DNA from: Porphyromonas cangingivalis
Lineage (GTDB): Bacteria > Bacteroidota > Bacteroidia > Bacteroidales > Porphyromonadaceae
Assembly (NCBI RefSeq): GCF_900638305.1
Contig: NZ_LR134506.1
Span: 62,001-126,000, forward strand
Length of the DNA stretch: 64,000 nt
Reading direction: 5' to 3'
The notes below the pieces were generated by a model. It did no database searches and was not told the origin of the DNA. It was given only the letters and a program-made list of their open reading frames with translations. Each line of letters starts with the position of its first letter. Position 1 is the first letter of the stretch. Positions 18,153-26,237 of the stretch are shown here, in pieces. The position numbers were made by a program, and so were the translations under genes.

Positions 18153-19373
18153 ATGGAACAACACGACACAATCTCCACCCTCACGCCTGTCAGGAAAGGT
18201 ATCGTGGGTGTGCAGTTTTTATTTGTAGCTTTCGGAGCTACCGTACTTGTCCCTCTGCTCGTGGGGTTGGATCCCTCGACAGCACTCTTCTCAGCCGGGG
18301 TAGGTACACTGATCTTTCACTTGGTCACCAAGGGTAAAGTCCCCATCTTCTTAGGTAGTAGTTTTGCCTTCATTGCTCCACTCATCAAGGCGACAGAACT
18401 TTACGGACTTGAGGGGGCTCTCTTCGGCATTCTCGGAGTGGGGCTTGTCTATCTCATCATGAGTGCCCTCGTCAAGGCTCAGGGGGTAAACGTCATCCGT
18501 AAGCTCTTCCCTCCGGTGGTTATCGGTCCGGTGATCATACTCATCGGTCTGAGTCTCTCCTCCGCGGGGGTCAATATGGCAAAGACGGATTGGCTACTTG
18601 CGCTCATCTCTTTGGCCGTAGCCGTTTTGGTGACGATCTATGCCAAGGGTCTACTCAAGTTGATACCGATCTTCTGCGGTATTGCTGTGGGCTGTGTCGT
18701 GGCTGCCATCATGGGTAAGATGGATATGTCTGCCGTGGCGGATGCTCCATGGTTCGGACTTCCGAAGCTCGCCATCCCCAAGACTTTTTCGTGGGAGCCT
18801 ATCCTATTTATGATACCGGTGGCTATCGCTCCTGTGATAGAGCATATCGGTGACGTGTATGTGGTCAATACCGTGACAGGCAAGGACTTTGTCAAAGATC
18901 CGGGCTTGCACCGTACCCTTCTCGGTGACGGTCTTGCTTGTATGGCTGCGAGCATCATGGGTGGTCCTCCTGTGACAACTTATTCGGAAGTGACCGGTGC
19001 GATGTCTCTCACCAAGGTCACCGATCCTGCAGTCATTCGCATCGCTGCGGTGACAGGCATCATCTTCTCCCTTATCGGTAAGGTGAGTGCGCTACTCAAG
19101 AGCATCCCCGAAGCAGTATTGGGAGGGATCATGCTCCTACTTTTCGGGACAATCGCAAGTACAGGTATCGTCAATCTTATGTACAACAAGATCAACATGA
19201 CCGACACTCGCAACATCGTTATCGTTTCTATCACGCTCACCCTCGGTATTGGAGGTGCTGTGGTCAACTATGGAAACTTCACCCTCTCCGGCATCGGTCT
19301 ATCGGCGGTGGTCGCAGTATTGCTTAATCTCATCCTGCCCAAACCCAAGGTAGAAAAGTCAGAAGAGAAGTAA
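18153..19373 (+). CDS. uraA: Uracil permease (NCS2 family)
   Basis: A 406-residue membrane symporter for uracil. The N-terminal GVQFLFVAFGATVLVPLLVG block, the FLGSSFAFIAP loop near residue 68 and the IEHIGDVYVVN block near 232, which carries the uracil-binding Glu, are typical of UraA. The C-terminal half repeats the fold. It is separate from the xanthine-type permease at 2935 and has no phosphoribosyltransferase partner in the window. Confidence 0.92.
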   Translation: MEQHDTISTLTPVRKGIVGVQFLFVAFGATVLVPLLVGLDPSTALFSAGVGTLIFHLVTKGKVPIFLGSSFAFIAPLIKATELYGLEGALFGILGVGLVYLIMSALVKAQGVNVIRKLFPPVVIGPVIILIGLSLSSAGVNMAKTDWLLALISLAVAVLVTIYAKGLLKLIPIFCGIAVGCVVAAIMGKMDMSAVADAPWFGLPKLAIPKTFSWEPILFMIPVAIAPVIEHIGDVYVVNTVTGKDFVKDPGLHRTLLGDGLACMAASIMGGPPVTTYSEVTGAMSLTKVTDPAVIRIAAVTGIIFSLIGKVSALLKSIPEAVLGGIMLLLFGTIASTGIVNLMYNKINMTDTRNIVIVSITLTLGIGGAVVNYGNFTLSGIGLSAVVAVLLNLILPKPKVEKSEEK

Positions 19374-19397
19374 GAGAAGCAGTTAGTGCTTCTGAAA

Positions 19398-19456
19398 AAG
19401 AAACTCACCCTTAGAGTGGTCGATGTCCGACTTGCCACTCTAAGGGTGAGTTTCGT
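19398..19456. terminator. Bidirectional terminator between uraA and UPF0597 gene
   Basis: Long arms AAACTCACCCTTAGAGTGG and CCACTCTAAGGGTGAGTTT around a 15-nt loop between convergent genes. Confidence 0.85.
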
Positions 19457-19475
19457 TTTGTATCTGATTCTTGGA

Positions 19476-20792
19476 TCAGTTTTTGTGTGTCATGATGTGA
19501 AGGACGTGCTTGTCTGTCTCTGTCATGGCATCACGTCCTATGCTTGTAAGGTTGTCGATGCTACGGTCGACATCGTCATCGACGACACCTTCGTTGCTGG
19601 TGACGACCTTTTGCTCCATGGCAAGGAGGGAAGAGAGCATCGCTGAGCTCACGCCACTGGTAACCTTGAGACTGCAACTGGGTTTTGCCCCGTCGCAGAT
19701 CATCCCTGTGAGGTTGCCGACCATGTTTTTGATCGCAAAGCCGACTTGTTCGCGCGAGCCTCCCATGAGATAAGTGATACCGCTTGCACTTCCTGTCGAA
19801 GCCACTACACAACCGCATAGTGCGGAGAGGCGTCCGAGCTTCTGCTTGATGTATATGACCATGAGGTTGCTGAGCATGAGGGCACGTATCTTTTGTTCCT
19901 CGGATACATTTTCATGTTCGGCAAAGCTGAGTACCGGTAGTGTGGCCGTGATACCTTGATTGCCACTTCCTGAATTGCTCATCACCGTCACCGGTGCACC
20001 ATCCATACGGGCATCACAAGCTGCGCTGGTGTAGGTGAGGAGATGGGTGTAAGCGGTGTTGCCGAGATACTTCTTGCCGAGAGGCCCCTGGATCATGCGA
20101 CCTACGCTGTGCCCGTAGTTACCCTTGAGCGAATACTCGGCAGCCCCACGATTGAGGCGTGCCGCTTCGAGGATGAAGTCGATCTCCTCAAGAGGCATCT
20201 CTGTCGCAAAGTCGTAGACCATGTTGAAGGTCAATGGGATATCCTGCTCTTGATTTGCGGGATGCTCTTCACTGCATGCCACCTCTCCCTCTCCGGTCGA
20301 AGGAGCCTCTATTTCGAACACTTTATTGTCTAACGTAAGTCTCTTCAGACTTGTGTGGATCTTCTCGATGATGGCATTTGCCTTGTGTCCGTCTGCGGAT
20401 GTCAGGGTCGCCTCGATATAAAGCTTGTCCACATCACCATCCTTGAGAGAGATGTCGATGATGTTTTGATCCAAAAGTGCACGAGCTTGGGCAAACTGCT
20501 CAGCCGAAAAACCATCCAATACCTTCAGCTCCTTCTCCGGAGCAGCAATGACTGCTCCAAGGGCGATAGCAATCGGAAGACCGATCATACCTGTGCCCGG
20601 TATGCCGACCCCCATCGCATTTTTAAGGACATTGGCACTGAGTTCGAGCTTGATCTGTGTCGGAAGTGTCCCCAGAGCTTTGGCGGCATAAGCCACTGTG
20701 AGTGCCACTGCTACGGGTTCGGTACATCCTGTCGCAGGGATGACCTCTCTCTGTATCATCTTGATGATATCCAGCTGTGTTTGTCTTTCCAT
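19476..20792 (-). CDS. UPF0597 / L-cysteine desulfidase-like protein
   Basis: A 438-residue protein of the UPF0597 family, related to the alpha subunit of iron-sulfur L-serine dehydratase; E. coli CyuA and archaeal L-cysteine desulfidase belong here. The substrate block REVIPATGCTEPVAVAL with its conserved Cys lies at ~15-31, and the C-terminal half has GCVVASTGSASGITYLMGG and MICDGAKPSCSLK, whose cysteines are candidates for an Fe-S cluster. The likely reaction is L-cysteine to pyruvate, H2S and ammonia (by homology), which suits an amino-acid fermenter. It stands alone on its strand. Confidence 0.82.
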   Translation of the reverse strand: MERQTQLDIIKMIQREVIPATGCTEPVAVALTVAYAAKALGTLPTQIKLELSANVLKNAMGVGIPGTGMIGLPIAIALGAVIAAPEKELKVLDGFSAEQFAQARALLDQNIIDISLKDGDVDKLYIEATLTSADGHKANAIIEKIHTSLKRLTLDNKVFEIEAPSTGEGEVACSEEHPANQEQDIPLTFNMVYDFATEMPLEEIDFILEAARLNRGAAEYSLKGNYGHSVGRMIQGPLGKKYLGNTAYTHLLTYTSAACDARMDGAPVTVMSNSGSGNQGITATLPVLSFAEHENVSEEQKIRALMLSNLMVIYIKQKLGRLSALCGCVVASTGSASGITYLMGGSREQVGFAIKNMVGNLTGMICDGAKPSCSLKVTSGVSSAMLSSLLAMEQKVVTSNEGVVDDDVDRSIDNLTSIGRDAMTETDKHVLHIMTHKN

Positions 20793-21221
20793 AATAAAAT
20801 AGAGAGTATAGTGTTTTGAGTATCTTCTATGCTTTTCGATTTAACGTACAAATATACATACATATCTACAAATAAGGTCTTCCGACCCTCGTTAAATAAT
20901 TTCAATTCACCGAAGGACTGTTTTTTTCGCCTTTCGGACATGGGCAGAAAGTGCTCTAAAAGTAGTGGCATCAAGGTCATTCGGTACGAGGCATCCAATT
21001 CTTTTCTTTACCTTGATACGTTTGTCCATGCGAAGGGGAGACTATCTCGGTGTGGCTCTCTTCTCCTCAGGGTCGGTATAATATAAATGACAGGTAGTGT
21101 GCTTACTTCTTGTGATTTTAGGCTTCATCAGTCCCATTTATCCCCAATAAATAGCTATCTTTATGTGTTGTTTAGCTGACAGACACGATTAACAACTCGT
21201 AAAGAAAACACAGAACTATAT
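20793..21221. other. Divergent intergenic region before epimerase operon
   Basis: About 430 bp, A+T-rich near the UPF0597 start. A -7-like TATATTTG on the minus strand (20856-20849) may serve that gene and a weaker TATCTTTA at 21156-21163 the plus-strand operon. An 85-codon open frame inside shows no coding character. Confidence 0.45.
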
Positions 21222-22124
21222 ATGGAGACTTTATTGATAACCGGTGCTGAGGGGATGATAGCCAACCACTTCGCTACGCTGTATGATGGGAAGTACAACA
21301 TCCGTTTTTTGAGTCGTCGCCCTGTCGGGCCTAATGTCTATCATTGGGATCCCGCCACGGGTATCATCGATCCTGCGGCTCTTGAGGGGGTCGATCATGT
21401 TCTGCATCTTTCGGGGGCAAGTCTCTTCGGTCATCGCTGGACTACTCGTTATCGCAACGAAATCATCTCCAGCAGAGCCGATGCCATTACTCTCATTGCT
21501 TCCGCTCTGATGGCACAAGGCATCCGTCTCTCATCATTTGTCTCCGTCTCTGCCACCGGGTATTATGGTATGGACACAGAGGACGAACTCATGTACGAGA
21601 CCTCCAAGCCCGGCAAAGACTTCGTCTCCAAGGTCTGTCTTGCGTGGGAGGAAGAGGCAGAGTTGCTTCATGTCGAGAACCTTGCCGAGAGGGTCGTGAT
21701 CCTAAGACTCGGACTCGTCTTCAGCCACTACTTCGGAGCACTGCCTTATATGGCGAAGGGCTGTCGCATGGGTGTGGCGAGTATCCTTGGTACAGGCAAA
21801 CAGTATGTGCCTTGGATCCATGTCAATGACCTCTGTCGGATGTTTCACTTCGTGATCCAAAATCCATTTGCACATGGCGTCTACAATGCAGTAGCACCCG
21901 AAAAGGTGACGTATAGAGATGTTGTATCTACCTTGGCACAGCTCCATACCGGTCGTGCTTGCGAAGTATGGGTGCCCAGCCCGATCATACGTCTTTTCTA
22001 CGGTGAGGCAAGTGATCTCCTGCTCAAGGGTAACAGAGTGTCTTGTGAGAAGATAGAGGAAGCCGGATTCGAATTTTTGCACCCTGAGTTGGAAGAGGCC
22101 TTGGAGCACATCTATCAGCTATGA
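21222..22124 (+). CDS. TIGR01777-type NAD(P)-dependent epimerase
   Basis: A 300-residue Rossmann-fold protein of the extended short-chain dehydrogenase type. The N-terminal dinucleotide loop reads LLITGAEGMIANHF, a variant of the usual GGTGFIG. The family blocks VDHVLHLSGASLFGHRWT near 66 and the SVSATGYYG stretch near 109 are present, the latter with the catalytic Tyr region, as is VPWIHVNDLC. Such proteins occur beside cell-division or sugar genes; the substrate is unknown. Its stop overlaps the next start by 4 bp (ATGA). Confidence 0.82.
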   Translation: METLLITGAEGMIANHFATLYDGKYNIRFLSRRPVGPNVYHWDPATGIIDPAALEGVDHVLHLSGASLFGHRWTTRYRNEIISSRADAITLIASALMAQGIRLSSFVSVSATGYYGMDTEDELMYETSKPGKDFVSKVCLAWEEEAELLHVENLAERVVILRLGLVFSHYFGALPYMAKGCRMGVASILGTGKQYVPWIHVNDLCRMFHFVIQNPFAHGVYNAVAPEKVTYRDVVSTLAQLHTGRACEVWVPSPIIRLFYGEASDLLLKGNRVSCEKIEEAGFEFLHPELEEALEHIYQL

Positions 22125-22831
22125 CCCGAGGACGCCTTTATCTTATCCCCATATCGCTTGGAGATGCTCCTGTGGAGCGTTATCAGCCGGGAGAGAATCT
22201 CCGCATCTTGTCTCAACTCACGACCTTTGTCGTCGAGAATGCCAAGACCGCAAGGCAGTACATTAAATCCGTCTTGCCCGAATCCAAAATTTCTGAGCTC
22301 ACTATATATGAGGTGGACAAGCACAACGGGTATGCTTATCCCGTCGAAGTGATGCAGGCTCTGCTCTCGGGTACTGACGTGGGATTGATGTCCGAAGCCG
22401 GATGTCCTGCCGTCGCCGATCCCGGTAGTCTGATCGTCAAGGAGGCTCACCTCAAGGGGGTACAGGTCGTTCCGCTCGTGGGCCCATCATCCATCCTTCT
22501 TTCTCTGATGGCTTCCGGCTTCAGTGGGCAGAGGTTTACATTCTTGGGTTATCTACCTATTGACGACAAGAAGCGTAAAAACTTGTTTGCAGATATGGCA
22601 CATAGGGTGCGTGCCTATGGAGAGACTCAGATCTTCATAGAGACACCGTACCGAAATGACAAACTCATCGCAGAGCTTTGTAAGACCTTGCCTGATGCCA
22701 TGCACTTATGTGTGGCCGTAGATCTCACGACGGCGGGGGAAGAGATACATAGACACTCCATCAAGGAGTGGAAGAAGGTGGCCTCAGGGATCAGCTTGCA
22801 CAAACGTCCTGCGATATTCCTTATCGGCTGA
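22121..22831 (+). CDS. RsmI-like SAM-dependent (tetrapyrrole-methylase fold) methyltransferase
   Basis: A 236-residue protein of the tetrapyrrole methylase superfamily, similar to RsmI, which 2'-O-methylates C1402 of 16S rRNA. The first strand and substrate loop GRLYLIPISLGD, the VGLMSEAGCPAVADPGS SAM block near 87 and the VPLVGPSSILLSLMASGF block near 118 are clear. It is shorter than E. coli RsmI (~285), lacking the C-terminal extension; Bacteroidota carry such a second, short paralogue. The exact target is therefore uncertain. Overlaps the epimerase gene by 4 bp. Confidence 0.85.
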   Translation: MTRGRLYLIPISLGDAPVERYQPGENLRILSQLTTFVVENAKTARQYIKSVLPESKISELTIYEVDKHNGYAYPVEVMQALLSGTDVGLMSEAGCPAVADPGSLIVKEAHLKGVQVVPLVGPSSILLSLMASGFSGQRFTFLGYLPIDDKKRKNLFADMAHRVRAYGETQIFIETPYRNDKLIAELCKTLPDAMHLCVAVDLTTAGEEIHRHSIKEWKKVASGISLHKRPAIFLIG

Positions 22832-22868
22832 GTGATGAGCCGTCGTCTTACTTAACGAGTATCGTCAG

Positions 22869-24131
22869 ATGGGATTTTTACATCGGTTTATAGCCAATAG
22901 GTTTCTGTATCGAGAAGGATCGGACGGAGGACGAAAGAGTCTTCCTGTCGTGCGTATATCGGCCATCGGTATTGCGCTCGGAGTGGTGCTGATACTACTC
23001 TCGATATTCATAGTCCGGGGATTCAAGCTGGAGATAAGGGATCGCATCAACGGTTTTGTCGGGCATCTCAAAATCTTTCATCCCGACAACGCACATAATC
23101 AATACACACAGCCCCTGCTTACGCCTTCAGCCTTGTTGGGCGAGATGAGAGCGATCATAACTCCCATCGACCCTAAGGGGGTGGTCTATACCTTTGCAGA
23201 TCAGATGGGAGTGATCAAGACCGACTCCACGTACAGCGGTGTGATCATCCATGGTGTGGACAGTCTGTATGATGCTGAATTCTTCAAAAAATACCTTTTG
23301 AGAGGAGAGTGTCCTACGTTCGGATCGGACGAAGGCAGTCGCATCTTGATCTCCTCCTATGTCGCCAACTATCTGGATGTCGATGTGGGGCAAACAGTGA
23401 TGACTTACTTCTTTGACGGAGAAAGGCTGAAGGTGCGTAAGTTCGATATCGCAGGTGTGTACCGCACCGGATTCAAGGATTATGACGAGAACATTGCGAT
23501 CGGAAATATCCGAGATGTCAGAAGTATCCTTGATTGGAGTGAAGAGCAGTCGGGTGGGGTAGAGGTCAAACTCTCCGATGATCGCCTCTCCGATAGTGTC
23601 TATGACAATCTCTATGACCTCCTTCTGCAGCGTGTCAATACCGGTGGCGAACGATATACCATGCTTACCGCGAGGGATATGAATCCCGCCATGTACGGTT
23701 GGGTCGATCTCTTGGACACCAATGTCCGCCTTATCCTCATCCTCATGATCACTGTCGCGGCCATGACGATGATCACGGGTGTCATCGTCATCATCCTCGA
23801 ACGCGTACGAGCCATAGCCACCCTCAAGGCCTTGGGACAACGTAATCATTCGCTCCGACAGGTCTTTCATCATGTGGCCGTACGTATCCTCCTCAAGGGT
23901 CTGCTTTGGGGCAATGCTGTTGCCCTCCTGATCGGAGCTTTGCAAAGCCACTTCAAGTTGGTCAAGCTCGATGCCGCTCAGTATTATATCGACTATGTCC
24001 CGATACACATCTCCATTTGGGCGATACTGCTCACCAACCTCATTACGATAGTAGCACTCTACTTGATCATCTTCGTCCCGACGATGATCATTGCGAATAT
24101 CCGTCCTGCCGAAGGGGTGCGGTTCGACTGA
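22869..24131 (+). CDS. LolC/LolE-type ABC transporter permease
   Basis: A 420-residue FtsX/MacB-fold permease with one N-terminal membrane segment (~28-52), a large periplasmic domain (~55-280) and three C-terminal segments (~285-410). The end ITGVIVIILERVRAIATLKALGQRN is the coupling-helix region of lipoprotein-releasing systems. It probably extracts outer-membrane lipoproteins from the inner membrane with a LolD ATPase encoded elsewhere. Its place in a run with cell-envelope genes fits. Confidence 0.82.
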   Translation: MGFLHRFIANRFLYREGSDGGRKSLPVVRISAIGIALGVVLILLSIFIVRGFKLEIRDRINGFVGHLKIFHPDNAHNQYTQPLLTPSALLGEMRAIITPIDPKGVVYTFADQMGVIKTDSTYSGVIIHGVDSLYDAEFFKKYLLRGECPTFGSDEGSRILISSYVANYLDVDVGQTVMTYFFDGERLKVRKFDIAGVYRTGFKDYDENIAIGNIRDVRSILDWSEEQSGGVEVKLSDDRLSDSVYDNLYDLLLQRVNTGGERYTMLTARDMNPAMYGWVDLLDTNVRLILILMITVAAMTMITGVIVIILERVRAIATLKALGQRNHSLRQVFHHVAVRILLKGLLWGNAVALLIGALQSHFKLVKLDAAQYYIDYVPIHISIWAILLTNLITIVALYLIIFVPTMIIANIRPAEGVRFD

Positions 24132-24186
24132 TCGAGATGCAGTCTCGACAGTGCCGGAGTGGCCTGTCCCACTGGAGTTTTTTATC

Positions 24187-24194
24187 TATCTTTG
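24187..24194 (+). promoter_or_regulatory. Internal -7 element before GT90 gene
   Basis: TATCTTTG about 53 bp before the GT90 start at 24247; no clear -33 TTG. May give an extra start inside the operon. Confidence 0.35.
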
Positions 24195-24246
24195 TTTGTC
24201 AGAGCCCAAGGCCGGACTCTTCTGTGTATTTGCAAAACAAGACATC

Positions 24247-25227
24247 ATGAAGTTACGCCAACGTTTGTCATATACGTTCAACAGTGGGAAGAATCCCAAA
24301 TTCGTCTACTATATCCGTAGTTATGCTCGTCTCTTGGTTCCTCAAGCATGGTGTCGAAGTCGTCTCAACAGCCTATTGGCTCGTGTGGCAAAACGCCCGG
24401 ACAAGGACTATATCATGCGACGTGTCGAGTATTACAATGCTCTCACGCCGACTCTGCTTCCTGCCGATGCACCTCGGCTCCGTGATCATCGTATGGGAGA
24501 GAATAAGGTTTACTTCTTCGATACTTACGAGTACACCAGATATTTTGATGATGATCTCCGATGGGCTTTTCTTCCCGGAGATGTTACTCATGTCCCCGAT
24601 GTGCCTTCGATAGTGAAGAGTCGTCCTCTTACTCCCGATAATGCCAACTCGGTCGTGATGAAACTGGATAAGGTGAGGCACTTCACTTTCATCAAGGATC
24701 GCAAGTCTTTCACGGAGAAGATGGACAAGGTCATCTTCAGAGGAAAGACCGAAGACAAGGAGTCTCGCATCCGATTTATGCAGATGTACTTCGATCATCC
24801 GATGTGCGATCTCGGAGATGTCTCGCATAGTTGTCCGCAGCATGAGTGGATCGTGGAGAAGATGACCCTCAGGGCGCACTTGGACTACAAGTTTGTGATG
24901 GCACTGGAGGGGATAGATGTCGCAAGCAATCTGAAGTGGATCATGTCGTCCAACTCTCTTGCCGTCATGCCCAAGCCCACTTGTGAGACTTGGTTCATGG
25001 AGGGTACTTTGATTCCGAACCATCACTATGTCGAGATCAAGCCCGACTTCTCCGACTTGGAGGAGCGTGTGCGTTATTATATCGACCACCCCGATGAGGC
25101 GCAACGGATCATAGAGAATGCCAACGCTTATGTCCGACAGTTTTGGGATAAGGAGCGAGAGGATCTCATCTCACTATTGGTCTTGCAGAAGTATTTCGAG
25201 CAGACCAATCCGGGATACAAGAAATAA
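24247..25227 (+). CDS. GT90-family (LpsA/CAP10-like) glycosyltransferase
   Basis: A 326-residue protein that resembles lipopolysaccharide-modifying glycosyltransferases of family 90. Visible are VIFRGKTEDKESRIRFM near 160, where the family binds the nucleotide-sugar, then the block DYKFVMALEGIDVASNLKWIMSSNSLAVMPKP near 215-246. The start at 24247 (MKLRQRLSYTF) is preferred; the longer open frame from 24091 overlaps the permease gene and would start before the promoter element. Likely acts on LPS core or a surface glycan at the cytoplasmic face; acceptor unknown. Confidence 0.78.
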   Translation: MKLRQRLSYTFNSGKNPKFVYYIRSYARLLVPQAWCRSRLNSLLARVAKRPDKDYIMRRVEYYNALTPTLLPADAPRLRDHRMGENKVYFFDTYEYTRYFDDDLRWAFLPGDVTHVPDVPSIVKSRPLTPDNANSVVMKLDKVRHFTFIKDRKSFTEKMDKVIFRGKTEDKESRIRFMQMYFDHPMCDLGDVSHSCPQHEWIVEKMTLRAHLDYKFVMALEGIDVASNLKWIMSSNSLAVMPKPTCETWFMEGTLIPNHHYVEIKPDFSDLEERVRYYIDHPDEAQRIIENANAYVRQFWDKEREDLISLLVLQKYFEQTNPGYKK

Positions 25228-25247
25228 ACATACATATCCATACCGCG

Positions 25248-26237
25248 ATGGAACTGATACACAAGGTAAACATCCCCAAGCGTGCACAGGGCTACGACCA
25301 CACGACGAGATTCAGTCTATGGGGTTCGTGCTTTTCGTCCGAACTCACTGCGTACCTTCAAGACAACCTTTTCACCGTCCACCCTTCTCCCTTCGGCATC
25401 ATGTACAACCCGGCCTCAATAGCAAAGGGACTGCAGAGGGTGCTGGAGGGAAAAGCTTTCGATGAGAGCGAACTCTTCGAGCAAGATGGTATTTGGTACA
25501 GCAATATGCACCATGGGGATTATGCTTCGCACGATAAGGGGCTTGCCCTGAGTCGTATCAATGAGGACTTGGAACATCTAAAGAATGTGCTCAAGGACAT
25601 CAATGTGTGGGTATTTACTTTTGGTACTTCGTACATCTATGAGGAGGTGAAGACCTCGGAGGTCGTCAATAACTGTCACCGTCGTCCGGCCAAAGACTTC
25701 TCACGTCGCCGACTTTCGGTCGAAGAGATCGTCTCTCTCTGGAAACCTTTGGTCGCAAGACTGCAAGAGGCTGGAGGCGAAGTGATCTTCACCGTCAGTC
25801 CGATCTGCCACTATCGGGACGGTGCACATGAGAGTCGTCTGGGCAAGGCTGTCCTCCTTTTGGCCATCGATGCCCTGCAGGAGGAGTCCTCTCGGGTGGG
25901 GTACTTTCCCTCGTATGAGATCATGATGGACGAGCTCCGAGACTATCGCTTCTATGCCGAAGACCTCGTTCACCCATCTCCCACGGCGGTACGATACATC
26001 ATGGAGCGTTTTGCCGAGACTCATATCGATGCCCTTGCGACAGAGAGCATCCTCACACGCTGGTCAGCCCTTCGTAAACTCCTGGCACATAGCCCGATGA
26101 CGACACATCCCGATCGTCTGAGGGCTCATTACTTTTCACTTCTTGAGAAGTTGGAGGCTTTCCGAGCAGAGTGCCCCAACGAAATGATACAGAAGTCCAT
26201 CACACAAGTACAATCCTCTTTGGCGCAAATACGATGA
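25248..26237 (+). CDS. GSCFA-domain protein
   Basis: A 329-residue protein whose N-terminus contains the family name motif, SLWGSCFSSELTAYL near residue 24, followed by PSPFGIMYNPASIA. These proteins have an SGNH-hydrolase-like fold; a serine/glycine block (GSCF), VFTFGTSYIY near 121 and DLVHPSPTAVRYI near 243 (Asp-x-x-His) support a hydrolase or esterase with a Ser/Asp-His catalytic set. Function is not established for the family. It sits between GT90 and MurF-Alr with a 4-bp overlap to the latter, suggesting an envelope glycan role. Confidence 0.82.
   Translation: MELIHKVNIPKRAQGYDHTTRFSLWGSCFSSELTAYLQDNLFTVHPSPFGIMYNPASIAKGLQRVLEGKAFDESELFEQDGIWYSNMHHGDYASHDKGLALSRINEDLEHLKNVLKDINVWVFTFGTSYIYEEVKTSEVVNNCHRRPAKDFSRRRLSVEEIVSLWKPLVARLQEAGGEVIFTVSPICHYRDGAHESRLGKAVLLLAIDALQEESSRVGYFPSYEIMMDELRDYRFYAEDLVHPSPTAVRYIMERFAETHIDALATESILTRWSALRKLLAHSPMTTHPDRLRAHYFSLLEKLEAFRAECPNEMIQKSITQVQSSLAQIR

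Noticed and set aside
20829-21086. 85-codon open frame in the UPF0597/epimerase spacer
   Set aside because: Basic, Ser/Phe-rich product over a promoter region; no family likeness.
23127-24008. 293-codon minus-strand frame opposite the Lol-type permease
   Set aside because: Shadow frame, with Asp/Asn/Gly-rich sequence and no motif; the plus-strand permease is clear.
24091-24246. N-terminal extension of the GT90 gene
   Set aside because: It overlaps the permease gene and includes the -7 element at 24187; the start at 24247 is better placed.
26171-26233. Upstream start for MurF-Alr
   Set aside because: It would overlap the GSCFA gene by 67 bp, and the added residues are not MurF-like; the ATGA overlap at 26234 is more natural.
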